This document shows, piece by piece, positions 32,953-44,437 of a DNA stretch of 64,000 nt. Source of the DNA: Isoperla grammatica (lineage: Eukaryota; Arthropoda; Insecta; Plecoptera; Perlodidae); assembly GCA_945910005.1 (NCBI GenBank), contig OX246748.1, positions 11,399,051 to 11,463,050 of the forward strand, read 5' to 3'. Each line of letters opens with the position of its first letter. Positions within the stretch are counted from its first letter, which is position 1. The notes beneath the pieces were generated by a model. That model was not told the origin of the DNA. It did not search any database and saw only the letters and a list, made by a program, of their open reading frames with translations. The position numbers and the translations under genes are program-made.

Positions 32953-32986
32953 ATGGCCTCACGACCAGATTATCTCAACGCTTATG
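32953..32986 (+). CDS. Candidate first coding exon with strong splice donor (partial gene)
   Basis: ATGGCCTCACGACCAG begins a frame, MASRPDYLNAY plus one base, that ends exactly at TATG|GTGAGTAC, a consensus 5' splice site. Translation context is acceptable (GATATGG), and the exon lies at the downstream edge of a CpG-rich stretch, as for many animal first exons. The exon is 34 nt and phase 1, so it cannot identify a family and no gene name is proposed. No downstream exon was recognised, so the intron would be long and could leave the window. A non-coding interpretation remains possible. Confidence 0.4.
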
Positions 32987-35900
32987 GTGAGTACTGTACA
33001 CATTGCTTATCTTATCTTTGTGATAAACCTTTTCACTGTTCTTGCTCTGTCATTTAGATCGGAAACCATGTGTTGGGTGTTTTTTTTTTGAGAAACTCTT
33101 CGCTTGTGATGTCAATAAATTTAGTGAATGCGTTAATAAATAAACTGATTATATTTTTTCGTGCGTACATTGCGATTTTTACTGGCACGTTGGTTCCTGA
33201 ATTGATATGAATCAAACACAGCGGGATTTGCGCGTGAATAATCGTTACGCGTACTGTTTCAGTAAATTAAAATTTCTTTTTTTTAGATATTCAAACCGAA
33301 GCGAAAGTTTTGTTTAATCATTTTATACGTGTAGATATTTATCGGAGTATGAATTTGGGCTAATACGATAGTGCTTATATTTTTTGTTAAGTGTATCTCA
33401 TCTTTGTTTTCTGCTCGTGATTAAAATACAAATGTTTATTGTTTTTGAATAGGTTCGTCGATATTTTCTAGCATTGAAACTCGTATCGTATTGTGATGTT
33501 GCGTTATCATGCACACAAAATCAAGATATTGTCTTTTATTGTTCGAGGAAATTGATAAGGACAATAATAGAACATTATGTTTCACAATAAAAATAAAAAT
33601 TCTTATCTCGACGTAGAGGCCTAGGCCTAGCCTAGGCTAGGCAGTTGCCACGTTATATACATCTAATTCACACTCTCAGTAGTGCAAACATGGCTACACT
33701 CATAATGGAGCGTCTGGTTTGTACAATTGCTCTGTTACCAAGCAAGCAAGCTAGATGTCGAGTTGGACGTAATATTAGTTGGACTTTGGTTTGAGTTAAT
33801 GTGAAGTTAAATCGGCCAATTGCCAAAACAATTCCACTCAACAGTTGCCAACCGATGAACGTAAAACATGGAGGGAATCTATAAAGATGATAATGAGATC
33901 AAGTATGAACTATGTTTTTATTGTAATTAATTAAAATGTGATGTTATTGACGATAGGGTCTGCAAATTTATCGTAAATCTTATGTAGCCAATGTATTTTA
34001 AATAAATAATTTTTTTTTTCTGGACGGGACAAAAACCAAGAGATCAGGAATGTTATAGCTAAAAAGTTTGAATACATTGTTTTTTTTATCGAGGCCAGTA
34101 TTGTTTAAAATCAAATAGCAACCACAAATATTTGGAAATTATATTCAATATTATTTAAAAATATAAACACTGAATTTACAGATACAGATACAGATTCTTT
34201 ATTTCTTGCATGCACAAAATTGTTATACTAATTGAACTGTTAATAATCATATTGTCGGATTTGTATATTATTATAAACTATTTTTGTTTGATCTTATAAC
34301 CAAATTACTACAAATTTTCAAATTTCCCTTCCATGATTTGATGTGTCACTAAATTTTAGAACCACGTTGTACTTCATAAAGAAGACTAATCTTAAGCCTA
34401 GACAAAAATGTTGTATTGTTTTCATCATACATATCTAAATTGTTGGTACTTTATGAAAAAATGCTGTTGTATTGATTTTCTTGTATATTTGTGTTTGTTG
34501 ATGTTTTGAAATCACATCACACGTACGTATGCAAGTGAACTGCGCACGTAACTGAAATACTCTTAAAAACATATACTTTATTTTGAAAAAGATTAACAAT
34601 TTTCCTTCGAAACGTTTTAAAAATGACGAAAACGTTGAAATTTCTTCAACGTATGACTTCATCGCCTGGTTTTAGATACCATTCTCCGTCTTAGCACGGC
34701 GAGCGCTCGGCTCATGCCACGTAACTAGACTGCCATTGTGTTTTCACCTGTGTGGTGTACTGTACGGCGTACAAGCTCATGACTACGTGTAGCATTTTAT
34801 TGCCACACGGCAAACATGCAGAGCTGTGAAGTAAATTCAAAATAAAATCGAGACCCTTATAATATACTTCACTAGAAACATGTAATTTTATTATTTTAAT
34901 AATTTTATATTGTATTTAATACCATAATAAAATGTGTGATTAATTGATTGTGAATTCAGTCTGTTCAGTTATATCAAATAATCTTTTCATTGATATTGAC
35001 GACCGACATAATAATATTAATAATAACAAAAATATATTCATGATTATAATAATGTTAAACCAGCATCAAAATATGCATGTGCATTTATGCTGCTGCCACG
35101 AAACAATCAAATAACTTCCAATGTCGCTTAAAGCGTTTCATTGTTGTAAATTCCAGAAAAAAGGTTATTTTTTCACTGTAGTTTGGTCGAATTAAGTATT
35201 GAAACTTGAGTTTTTGAAATATAAGGTTGTGTGATATTATTTTGTATTATATTTTACTGTGTTCACATACGATCAAAATGTATACAATCTAAGGTGCGGT
35301 TTAAAAGGATCTAAAAGGCTACAAACTGAAAATCTCAATAATAACTAAACAATAATAGTACTTAATTGTATTCGATATTGTATGCGTGTTTTATTCAAAA
35401 TAATCCCACTTTCTATACACATTATTTTGAATTATAATACAAGGTGTAAGGATTTTTTCGTATACATAAAAATAAACAATTTTTGACCCGTCAATTCAAT
35501 GTAACTTTTCCAAAACATATAATAACATATATTCACTACTTAGCACCGACTGATTTGGTAGCCATGTACTTAAAAAATAAAATAAATAAACTTATTAAAA
35601 AGTGGAAACCTAAAGAAGTAACTAATCCTTTTCGTCAATGACGTAACTTACTTAAAACGTAAATTCAGAAAAAACACACCTCGCTTTCTTCACTTTTCGC
35701 GCACTGGAACTGGTTTAAATACGGTACCCATGGACACAAAAATCACTTAGTTTGCACTTCCCGGTTAAATTTTCCGTGTAAAAAATAAATATTTTCCCGT
35801 TCAATGTATTTCCCATTCTCTTTATAAACACAAATCTCAAATCCACAAATTCCAGAATGCCCTACATTCCTACACAATATTCATTCTAACACCCCGATCG

Positions 35901-36582
35901 ACAGCAACCGACATCACTCAACTTTTTGTATTCAATTCGTGTAACTTTCCATAAAAGTTTTCCCACACATTTCCTCCAAACGTCCTTGCCCTAGATTTTC
36001 CGACACTCATTTCCTCACCCCTTACGAATCCCCCACTTTTCCTCCACACACCGTACCCGACCACGCAAACACACCCCTCCCCATAACTCCCGGAAAACCG
36101 AATTTCCCACACACTTTCCCGACTTTTCCGGCGTCCTGATCTCTACTAAATCCATTTGTCTACTGGCAAGCTCTGTTCTCGTTCTATTATCAAAGCCCCC
36201 TTCCCTTCCCTCCTGATTGTGATTATCAGAGCCAAGATAAAAACACCAATAATTATACCATAGAATGCTATCTTATAGGCACAGCAGAATAGTGATAAGG
36301 CTATGACGTGACTTGCTCTGCTCTGTTCTATAGCTAGCACTCAACACTTCCATGCAGCTTTTTACACCAGCTGTACACGTGTGCATTTAACACTTCGTCG
36401 CGGAAAAATTCATCAACTCAATAAGATATTACACCAACCATGTATAAATATAGTATTTCATCAAAATCAATCATCATCATTTAAAAAATTACATTTAATT
36501 TTTCTATTTATTTTTTCAGAAAATACCGGTTTTTGGCTCAAAATAGTGAATATTTAGCATCTTGTGGATTTGCAGTAGATAA
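32987..36582. other. AT-rich DNA, possible long first intron
   Basis: No element with clear termini was recognised. Notable patches are a palindrome-rich GGCCTAGGCCTAGCCTAGG at 33618-33636 and GATACAGATACAGATTCTTT at 34181, which on the minus strand resembles a short 3' tandem tail of a LINE. Small open frames (34435-34662, 35918-36112) have no known motifs. Confidence 0.4.
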
Positions 36583-36731
36583 TTTTCAGAATTGATCTAG
36601 AAAGTCGTGATTTGCTCTAACTAAGGGTCCTTGATAGTAAGGTGCATTTTTCACTGTTGTGCATTGTTGTCATTGAAGATCTAGACGGCCGTGATAAGCT
36701 CTATCAAAGGTTCCTAGATCAATTCTGAAAA
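36583..36731. repeat. 149-bp inverted-repeat element
   Basis: TTTTCAGAATTGATCTAG (36583-36600) is perfectly inverted at 36714-36731. The interior carries two direct, diverged copies of GATCTAGAAAGTCGTGAT-type sequence, so it could fold in alternative ways. Confidence 0.6.
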
Positions 36732-36878
36732 AGGTATTTTTAGCTCTTCCTAGCACTTTGCCTAATCAATTTCGTTGATTTTAGCTTATATTGGTCAAAA
36801 TGTTAAATGTACACCTGTCTACTAATTACTAATACATCACTATTAATTCCGTGTATCCAATCCAACCAACATAATGTC

Positions 36879-37143
36879 ACCGATAGAGGAAGCTCAGCGG
36901 TAAGACGCGAGACTCTAATTCGGGAGGTCGCCGGTTCGATTCCGGCTACCGGCAGTCCTGACTGAAGGTTTTTTCCGAGGTTTTCCTCAGTCGTAAAGGC
37001 GGATGCTGGGATTGAGTCATACTATCAGCCCTCGGACATTCCTTCCCAACTATCCAAACACCCTAATAACCTAGTTAGTCACCTGAAGAGGGGCACATCA
37101 AGTAAAGCTGGTGTGCACCCTGTAACGGGTATTCCTACGAAAA
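36879..37143 (+). mobile_element. tRNA-derived SINE family A, near full length
   Basis: Starts ACCGATAGAGGAAGCTCAGC, keeps both Pol III boxes and the complete body to GTAACGGGTATTCC, and ends in a short A-rich tail. Imperfect target duplications ATAATGTC (36871) and ATTATGTC (37144) flank it. Only a few changes separate it from the copy at 19491. Confidence 0.9.
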
Positions 37144-37297
37144 ATTATGTCGATGACTTGTTGGGTGTAGCCGTACAAAATGAGCGCGTCACTTCGAGAC
37201 ATTCCTTCAAGACATTCCCATGCAGACATTCCTGTAGATTACTCAACCCTACCATCGCTAAACATGGTACCTACTCCTGAAGTACCTTTCCAACTAT

Positions 37298-37395
37298 TTG
37301 GACGTAGATGGCTCAGCGGTAACATGCGAGACTCGCCTCGAGATGTTGCGGGTTCGAATCCCACCAGCGACAATCCTCACCGAGGTTTTCTTTAG
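37298..37395 (+). mobile_element. tRNA-derived SINE, second subtype
   Basis: GTAGATGGCTCAGCGGTAAC (A box), GCGGGTTCGAATCCCACCAG (B box), then CAATCCTCACCGAGGTTTTC, parallel in layout to family A but with a different tRNA-like part. Another relic with GTGGCTCAACCGTAC and GGGTTCTAATCCGGC follows at 37468-37530. Confidence 0.6.
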
Positions 37396-37990
37396 TCTTG
37401 ATATCAATGCCCTTTTGTTGGATGTATTTAAACAATCTCTCAATTTTCATGTCAGTTTTTCCTAACCGTCCGCTGTGGCTCAACCGTACATATCACCTAG
37501 GACCTACGTGGGTTCTAATCCGGCATCAGGCATATTTTTTTTAAATTGTCCCGTTATCGTCTCGTATAGGATGATAGCACTTAAATAATTGTATTTTTAT
37601 TTTTTCTCCTGCCATACTGAGAAATATTCAAATAGTTTTATGAATGAAAATCTTTTCTGAAATAAATAATGTTCTATTCAGAAGATGTTTGTAGAATTTC
37701 TTGTTGACTCTTGCGTTGACTCACGGCTGTTCAACACTTCAGTTGCCCGGTGAACGATGTGGGGCCAACTGCTTGCGTGAATCGCACCAATCAACTGTGC
37801 TTCTCGGGTTTTCATTGTTGACAGCGCCTCGACCAAGATAAACTTAACTCGGTGTAGTGTTTTGCATCATTGTTGTCAAATGAACATCTCATATTTGAAA
37901 ACACTACTCATATGTCTTAATAACAGTTAACATACTCGATAGAAAGGTTGAATTTGATGTCTAGAAAAGAACGGCACGTGCATGATGTTC
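37396..37990. other. Non-coding DNA with a tRNA-like relic
   Basis: Besides the tRNA-like relic at 37468-37530, no feature is recognised. Confidence 0.4.
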
Positions 37991-38055
37991 CCAAGTGGTC
38001 ACCCATCCAAGTACTGACCACGCTCAATGTTGCCTAACCTCGCCGGTCGGTTGAG
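37991..38055 (-). pseudogene. 5S rRNA-like fragment
   Basis: The minus strand reads GTCAGTACTTGGATGGGTGA and CCACTTGGGAAC, the conserved 3' half of 5S rRNA, preceded by a diverged CGAGGTTAGGCAACATTGAG. It is about 65 nt, so it is not a functional gene. The body of the 5S-SINE seen at 8882 and 44098 was not found next to it, so it may be a separate relic. Confidence 0.7.
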
Positions 38056-40289
38056 TAATCAACGATTTTAATCATTAGTGGATATAAGTGAAAAAGTCTA
38101 TTCGGCCGGGAAACGCTCCGAATGCTTGATTTTTTTTTAACCCATTCAGACGTTTTATTTTTTGTAGGAAAGTTCATTTATAAGGGGGGGGGGGGGGGGG
38201 GAGAAAAATATTCACAAAAGTTCGGGTTTGTAATTGAAACACAATTAAAAATGAAAACAAATTTTGAATTTTGTGAAGATTTTTTTCTGATTTTTCCATG
38301 ACTAGAAATCTTTGACGATAATATATCGAGCAAATAAATATTTCTTCTTCTATTATAACGACATTTAATCGTTTAATTACGATTTTTCTCGAAAATATAT
38401 TAACTACTTCGAAGTAGTCATTGCACGGTCAATTTCACACAAATATGATGGCATTCGGTCGCTGAGTAAATTCCAGTAAAACAAAAGTAACAATGAAAAA
38501 TGTACATTAACATTTTTACCGAATTATTTCTAAATTCTAATTTGTTCAATAGTTTAAGTTATGAAGTTTAATTTTTTAGTCTTAAAAAGCACTAAAATAT
38601 CTCGTTTCATACGTCTTCGTTGCTTTCTTCTCGTTATGAGATCCACAAGTCTTGCGTACTTTGCATAACAGTCGAGGTTTCGATGCTGTTACCCCACATA
38701 TATGCGGTTTCCTGTTTCCGGTGTAGACTTGGGAAAACTCTCGACACTCCTCCATGTCGTTGACTGTTGAGGGAAACTCAAGGACAGATCCGGTCCCTCC
38801 TCATGGTGACCGGTGCCTGCAACTCTCTAATCACACTTTTTCCTCACTTTTTCATTTTAAGTCACTATTTAAATTTTCTTTTTAGAATGTATTTAATTTA
38901 AATTCTCTACTAAGATTTTGTTTTTAAATCCTCCCATTTTTTCGAGAAGTTTATAAAAACCTCTTATATGCCATTAATTTTGTCACAAAAGAAAATTTTA
39001 AGCTAGGCGAACGTTAAAAACAATTTTCAATATTCCAGAAACGCAAAAATTCCTTCTTTTTTTGAGGATCTGTACCTTTTAAAGTACCTTTTATACACAG
39101 AGTAACTGATCTTTTAAAAGTTTCTTTTTTGGGAGAACTTACCCAACCCTTTAAAGTTACTCAAAAAGATTTTTCCAAAACAAAATGGCGTATAATCGAA
39201 TTCATACAGGAGTGTATCTGTTCCCCATTCACGTCTACGATCTCCTCCGTTGTCGCGGAAGCCAAGACGCACAGTGTCAAAGTGCGTTGGTGCGCGCGCA
39301 CGCACGTGACTCGATCCACTTGGCTCCAAGAATATGTGGCTGGCTACACATAAGACTCAGCACACAGGAAAATACTGGTTACTCATTTATTATATACCTT
39401 CGACCTGACTTTAGACTCTGCACGCCGGCGAACAAACAGAGACACCGAGGTCGAGCATTATGAGGCTGTTCACGATACAATGAGGAAATAGTCTCAGGCT
39501 ACAACACGTGCTGCTTCCAATACAGAAGGTCTAGGGTTCCGTTCCCTTCCCCGTTTGGCCTGGGGGTTTTTACTTCGAAAGTTGATACAAATCTATCTGT
39601 AAGATACTGGGCCGGGATTCATAAGGGGATGTAAGTCCGTTTTTAGTCTTAAGTCCTCTTCTTAAGTCTTATAACAGGGATTCCTAGAAGAAAACATTAT
39701 TATATTAGGCGTTCTCTTCTGTTTCGGGCTATTTTCAGCTAACTACGAGCTACCCGTGCATGTGCCAGTTTTGACCTGCAAGGTTATATTAGGCAGAAGG
39801 GATGTGTAGACTGTAGAAGGGAAGGGCCACTAGTTTTGTGGTAAACTCATTAACACAGGTACAGTAGCGTAGTTACTATTGCAAGTCCTTGGTACCACCA
39901 TCCATCCTATAATGGATATCGGAGTATAGCTTAATGGTTAATGACGTATTGTAATAGCTATTTTATCGTGCTTATGTTCGACCGAGGATCGTTCTTGCGT
40001 CCTATGCACAACTCTTTGCAATACAACAGTCACTCAGGCCAGAAGGAATTCAACGTTAAGTGATTCAACATATTCAACATTCATCTGAATCATCACGTAG
40101 CGTATCCCTGTGGAATGAGAGGCGTGACGCGGATGTGTTTGAAAACAATCTGGGATTGTTGAATCTATAGTCGCGTTCAATTCAAGCGCACAGTTCTTCC
40201 AGTCAACCTAGCGTTTAACAGCGTAACTAGATGCTGACGAAATATCCGAGTCCATTGCCCAGGAGGATTGCCATGGGGAGGGGGGGGGG
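38056..40289. other. Non-coding DNA with a G18 run
   Basis: A run of 18 G at 38184-38201. Near 39500-39560, GAAGGTCTAGGGTTCCGTTC plus GGCCTGGGGGTTTTT looks like a degraded tRNA-derived SINE related to 59399-59460. The overlapping frames at 39114-39463 (including ATG in CAAAATGGCG) have no recognised domain. Confidence 0.4.
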
Positions 40290-40575
40290 CCTGATACCTT
40301 ATCGTGGTGTGCACGTTTGCGTGCTTTGCTGATCCCGAGAGCTATGCCGGCGGAAGCGTATGCTTCTGGTAGGGCCACCCTAGCCGGACGGATCGAGGAA
40401 GAGAAGTCAGACAAAATGCAGTCCACAACCTCCCCACTCCCTTTTCCTCCCTCTTCCCCTTTCCTCCCCGCCCTCCTACTAGCCCCTTTCCTCCAAACAG
40501 ACCCCTATTTCATCTTCATATTTCACCCACTCATTGTCTCGATTAACCTATTTGCAAAAATATGCCCAAGTATCA
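40290..40575 (+). mobile_element. Repeat family C, nearly complete
   Basis: Head CCTGATACCTTATCGTGGTG, AGCTATGCCGGCGGAAGCGT, ATGCTTCTGGTAGGGCCACC, CTAGCCGGACGGATCGAGG; C-rich spacer; tail TTCATATTTCACCCACTCAT, TGTCTCGATTAACC and TTTGCAAAAATATG. The tail is cut before GACGTTAAGCC. Confidence 0.75.
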
Positions 40576-40639
40576 ATCACCAATTGCTAACTTTATATTT
40601 CTATAGTTTCTAACATCTACTTGAAATGGTAATTTACGC

Positions 40640-40900
40640 CTGTATTTTGGATACCAGGAAATTCCACACACACGGCGAGCGTGTGACTGATGAGGCTTGT
40701 GCACTCTACTAAGCGGAAGACAGATTTTACGAATGTGTGAAAGAACGACGAGAATCTGTTGATATTCGGTGAAGCATTGAGCCTTAAAAGGTTCGGTAGA
40801 TAAGGATCTGAGGTCTGCATGAGACTTATAACGTTATGATTAGTATAGAATATGTTGATTGATCTTTCAGTGGACCCATTAGTGAATGAACACAAATGAA
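40640..40900 (-). repeat. Dispersed repeat family D
   Basis: Reverse complement of the order seen at 29468-29680 (CATGCAGACCTCAGATCCTT, ATCAACAGATTC, CGTTCTTTCACACAT, GTCTTCCGCTTAGTA). The 148-codon minus-strand frame 40617-41063 overlaps this repeat and is therefore not called as a gene. Confidence 0.65.
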
Positions 40901-41576
40901 TGTTCAACTTGTCAAAGCTTTTTACCACAATGTTAGTGCATGACCACAAGGTAAACCTATCCCTAGTAGGCAACCTTACACTACACTTCTTTTTATTTAT
41001 TTTACGATTTACTCGACAAAATATAGGGTATTTTAAAATCGGCCGACGAAGGGGACACAACATAATTTTGGGGAGGGGGGAAGGGGAGGGGGTGACTCTA
41101 TTAAGAACGCATCGGTAAGGTTGTTTCGGAACAAGTATATATATAGGAACTGATTTTCATTGGGGACAAATAATTGCATGACGGTTTCGGGTTGTTATTC
41201 AGGGCGAAGATCATGGTATGTGTTTGTTTCACTGTTTGCTAAAGAGAGCGAGAGAGAGAGACAGACAGATGTGTTCTCTCTCCCTCGGGTAATGACGTCA
41301 TGTTTACGCCCCCTTCAACGCCCCCTACTCATGCTATATGCGATTTCCGTTGTTCGCGCATATACAACAGAGATATACGGTAGTCAACATAACTATTATT
41401 TGTATGGAGATCCACCAACTAGAAAATACAGATTTTTTAGGAAGTTACCCCTGGCACTATTGTGGGGGGCATCCTCCAGCCCACATCCCCTTGTTTCGTT
41501 TGTGAGGCAGAAGTTTTTAACTTCTTATAAGGATTCATATCCATTACTTCTTGTCTTAGGAATAAGTAAACGGTAA

Positions 41577-41850
41577 TTTTGGAGCCGTCCTAGCAACGAA
41601 GCACTCAATAAATTCAAAGTTGTTCTGAATCGGCCTTGTTGATTCTGACATTTGTCCGCGGGTGCTCGCACTGTCGAATCACTGATTCATGTTTCGTATT
41701 TGAAATATCGATCTTTGATTGGTTATCGCTCACTCGTCGATGGTGTTCGAAGCCTACTGGGTTGGTTTAGTCACTTTAAATTGAAGTCCCCCACTGTAAA
41801 AAAGTTTCGTTACTGAGTGGGTAGACTCTAAATGTGAATTTATTTTATTT
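41577..41850 (+). repeat. Dispersed repeat family E with adjoining short motif
   Basis: Begins with the short dispersed motif (GGAGCCGTCCTAGCAACGAA), then TTCAAAGTTGTTCTGAATCG, ATCGATCTTTGATTGGTTAT, CGCTCACTCGTCGATGGTGT and GTTACTGAGTGGGTAGACTC. It matches 20220-20450 (minus) and 47826-48045 (plus). Confidence 0.7.
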
Positions 41851-42221
41851 ATTTGTACAGTAATGTCCTACTCTGGTTAGCCCCCTCCCTCCCCCCGAAG
41901 TATAAGTTCTCGACCTCCACAGTCCCCCCCTATTTCTTCGCGGATATAACGTTATTGTGTTCAAACCACTGCTTCGCGCACACACACACACACACGGCAG
42001 CAACTCTAGTAATAAATGGTGTGTAGCTAATGGCCAGGTTAATGTACGAACCGATAAGCTGGTGCAGTAGCAACCTTCACCTATAAAACAACTCGCTCAC
42101 TCAACACTCTTAGACCAGAGAGCTTGAGAATTGTGACGTACGTGAGTCTAGTGTGCTTTTGTACCGTGGCCGACAATCCAAATATACATCGACTTGACAC
42201 GTTCATGATGATTGATTAATG
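41851..42221. other. Non-coding spacer with (CA)n
   Basis: A short (CA)n lies at 41977-41994 and a C-rich stretch at 41880-41930. No gene is recognised. Confidence 0.4.
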
Positions 42222-42585
42222 GGGCTTAACGTCTCATATTTGTGTAACAATGGCTAATAAAGACGATGAGCGGGTGATAATGAAGATGAGAAAGATGATG
42301 ATGAAGAATAAAGCCACATCTGAATCAGATCCATTGTACGTCGCGTGGGTCGTCATACGGGAGTCCAGCAAGGGAGGGCAGGGCCAAGTGGGAGGAGAAA
42401 TATTTAGTGGGACAGTCGGGGGGGGGGGGGGGGGAAGGGACAGGGTCTCCTTCCGTCGCCTCTTACGACTAACAGAGTCACTCTGGGCCTGTTCTACCCC
42501 GGGCCGAGACGGGTCTCCTTTCGTCGCCTCTTACGACTAGCAGAGTCACTCTGGGCCTATTCTTCCCCGGGCCCAGACGGGCTTT
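42222..42585 (-). mobile_element. Repeat family B, complete, with duplicated head
   Basis: The tail (GGCTTAACGTCTCATATTTG on the plus strand) and the body ACGTCGCGTGGGTCGTCAT are complete. The head is present twice in tandem, at about 42445 and 42513 (period 68), each with CGTCGCCTCTTACGACTA and CAGAGTCACTCTGGGCCT. A G17 run lies at 42418-42434. Beyond the tail is ATTAATCAATCATCAT on the element strand. Confidence 0.8.
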
Positions 42586-42839
42586 GACACGTTCATTAAC
42601 TTTCAAGAGTTCATGTTGTTTACATAGAATCGGCCATTTTAGGAATTATCTATATAGGGAATATTCTCGTGACAGTCACATCGGCCATACTGGCGTTTAA
42701 ATTTGAGTTTACAATGGAAGATGAAGATGAATTGATACGTTTTTTTTTATTTATTTAATACAAACTTTTCACTCTTCACTTTTTGTCTTCTCCGTGTGAC
42801 GACGGCAACGCGAAAAGTATCGTAAGCTAGATTTGATAG

Positions 42840-42935
42840 TTTCTTAGTTTGACGCTCCCCTCCTGCCCCCCCCCCCCTCCCCCCCTCCATCGCGATGTGA
42901 CCCCCCTTACCCCCGTGGCAACCTGGCAAAATCAT
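42840..42935. repeat. C-rich relative of the 43604-43821 arms
   Basis: GACGCTCCCCTCCTGCCCCC, then CCGTGGCAACCTGGCAAAAT, parallels GACGGCCCCCTCCTTATCCC, then CCGTGACAACCTAACAAAAT at 43628-43693, so both may belong to one family of inverted-repeat elements. Confidence 0.4.
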
Positions 42936-43329
42936 GTCATATTAATTCATTTTATATTATATAATTTATAATCAGTCATATTTGTTATGTGGTCACGTAA
43001 CTATGCATAGACGGTGGAGCTTCAAAGTTCAAATCATGTCAAACTAAAAATAACTGTACTTCTATCCCTACTAAAAAAAAAAAAAAAACAGTAACTTTTC
43101 CTCATTGCGTTTTTCTTTTTACTTTTCTAACTAGTTCCATTTCTCACTCTAAACATTGGCATATCTTTGAGAATGTTAGTATCTTTGCTCTGCTGAACCC
43201 AACCTTTGAGGTCATACAATGCAACAAGTGCGTTAACCATGTACGTGCCACCCCTGCTACACTATTATACTTCCTTACTCTCGCCTGGTAGTCGTTAACT
43301 ACCTTCCTACCTGCCGCCTCTATTGTTCC

Positions 43330-43560
43330 GCGTATTGTTTATAGTTGCGCGCACAATACACACACCCGGTAGTGACGTCATAGGCTCCTGCGCAGGACCA
43401 CGTGCGCACGGGAGAATAACACAATCTTATTCGTGCGCATGAGCTTGGACACAATTCTCAGAAGGAACGCGGTCGCTCCACGCGGTCCATTTCAACGGAA
43501 TTCGTCGCGATTTCCCGGTATCTGTTATTGTCCACTGGCGCATGGAGTGCACCTGCCTTG
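43330..43560. promoter_or_regulatory. CpG-rich patch with CRE, E-box and TGCGCA motifs
   Basis: TAGTGACGTCATAG, CTGCGCAGG and CCACGTGCGCAC lie within 50 bp in a locally GC-rich stretch. These are typical animal promoter motifs, but no exon or transcript signal was found on either side, so this is only a candidate regulatory region. Confidence 0.25.
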
Positions 43561-43603
43561 TTTGGAATGTGCCTAGACAACGCCTGCCAACGGACGCGCT
43601 GAT

Positions 43604-43821
43604 ATAGTTGAGAAACTGGTAAGAATGACGGCCCCCTCCTTATCCCCACCACTGCTACCCGACCCCCCTCAACTCCGTGACAACCTAACAAAATGAAATG
43701 CGTAACTGAAAATCAATTTGTTTCTGTTGTTCAGTTTGTTGTTTCATGGAGTTGAGGGGGGGTCGGGTAGCAGTGGTGGGGATAACGAGGGGGCCGTCAA
43801 TCTTACAGTTTCTCAACTATG
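43604..43821. mobile_element. Foldback element with arms of about 76 bp
   Basis: The left arm (43604-43679: TAGTTGAGAAACTGGTAAGA through CACCACTGCTACCCGACCCC) is inverted almost perfectly at 43745-43821 around a 65-bp AT-rich loop. Only a handful of differences were seen, so the event is recent or the arms are being converted. The non-coding interior suggests a MITE. Confidence 0.75.
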
Positions 43822-44097
43822 TAGTATCAGTATAGTACCAGACGCATGAGAACGAGATGCAACTAGATTTAGGTTGGTAGTTGTCACATGCGTCACTTGA
43901 CTATTACATAATCCATGACGACACCTTCCAAGTTAAGTTACACCTTAAATTACAAAAAAGTGACAAAAGTTATTCATTTAATATTTAGTTCTTACGAAAC
44001 TAAGTGTTGTGTGTTTTTCGTTTTTTCAATGTTGGTATGGTGTTCTTGAGATATAGACCAAAAAACGCTAAGCTCGCGCGACTTTTAACCAAGATGC

Positions 44098-44430
44098 GCA
44101 GTAGCTTATCCGGTTCCCATACGAACACCGAAGTTAAGCTACATCGGGCTAGGTCGGAGGTGGATGGGTGACCACTCTCCTCCGAAACACTAGTTACCGT
44201 TGGTTAGAGATGAGGGTTCGAAAGCTTGTGTAACAGCTTCGTTCTTCTCGTCAACTGCTCGGCAGTCCAGGTTCAGGTTAGTGGAGGAAGCTATATGACT
44301 GGTCAAAGTAACACCGTCCTTGCGGATGGGACGGGTCCCCTTTGTACTTTTCGACAGGAGTAGACTATGTGCCGGTACCAGGCTTCCCCTCCTCCCTTCC
44401 TCATCATTATTCATCAATCACCATTATACT
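44098..44430 (+). mobile_element. 5S rRNA-derived SINE, full-length copy
   Basis: The head (44108-44176) follows 5S rRNA: ACACCGAAGTTAAGCTACAT, CGGGCTAGGTCGGAGGTGGA, TGGGTGACCACTC. The body (TTCGAAAGCTTGTGTAACAG, TCGTTCTTCTCGTCAACTGC, GGCAGTCCAGG) and tail (CTCATCATTATTCATCAATC) match the minus-strand copy at 8882-9192 along their whole length. The TCAGTACTTGGATG part of normal 5S is altered to TCGGAGGTGGATG, so it is not a functional 5S gene. Confidence 0.8.
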
Positions 44431-44437
44431 AAATTTG

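Noticed and set aside
37298..37370. Functional tRNA gene
   Set aside because: It has A and B boxes, but is followed by the SINE-type CCGAGGTTTTC body and cannot form a regular cloverleaf.
39185..39463. 92-codon frame starting at CAAAATGGCG
   Set aside because: Good start context, but no recognised domain, a competing frame on each strand and no splice or poly(A) signal.
40617..41063. 148-codon minus-strand frame
   Set aside because: About half overlaps dispersed repeat D, and no domain or codon signal is apparent.
41160..41576. 138-codon plus-strand frame
   Set aside because: No recognised motif, simple-sequence stretches (AGAGAGAG), no splice or poly(A) support; kept only as a weak possibility.
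44098..44176. Functional 5S rRNA gene
   Set aside because: Only part of 5S is present, a conserved segment is altered, and it is fused to the SINE body also found at 8882-9192.
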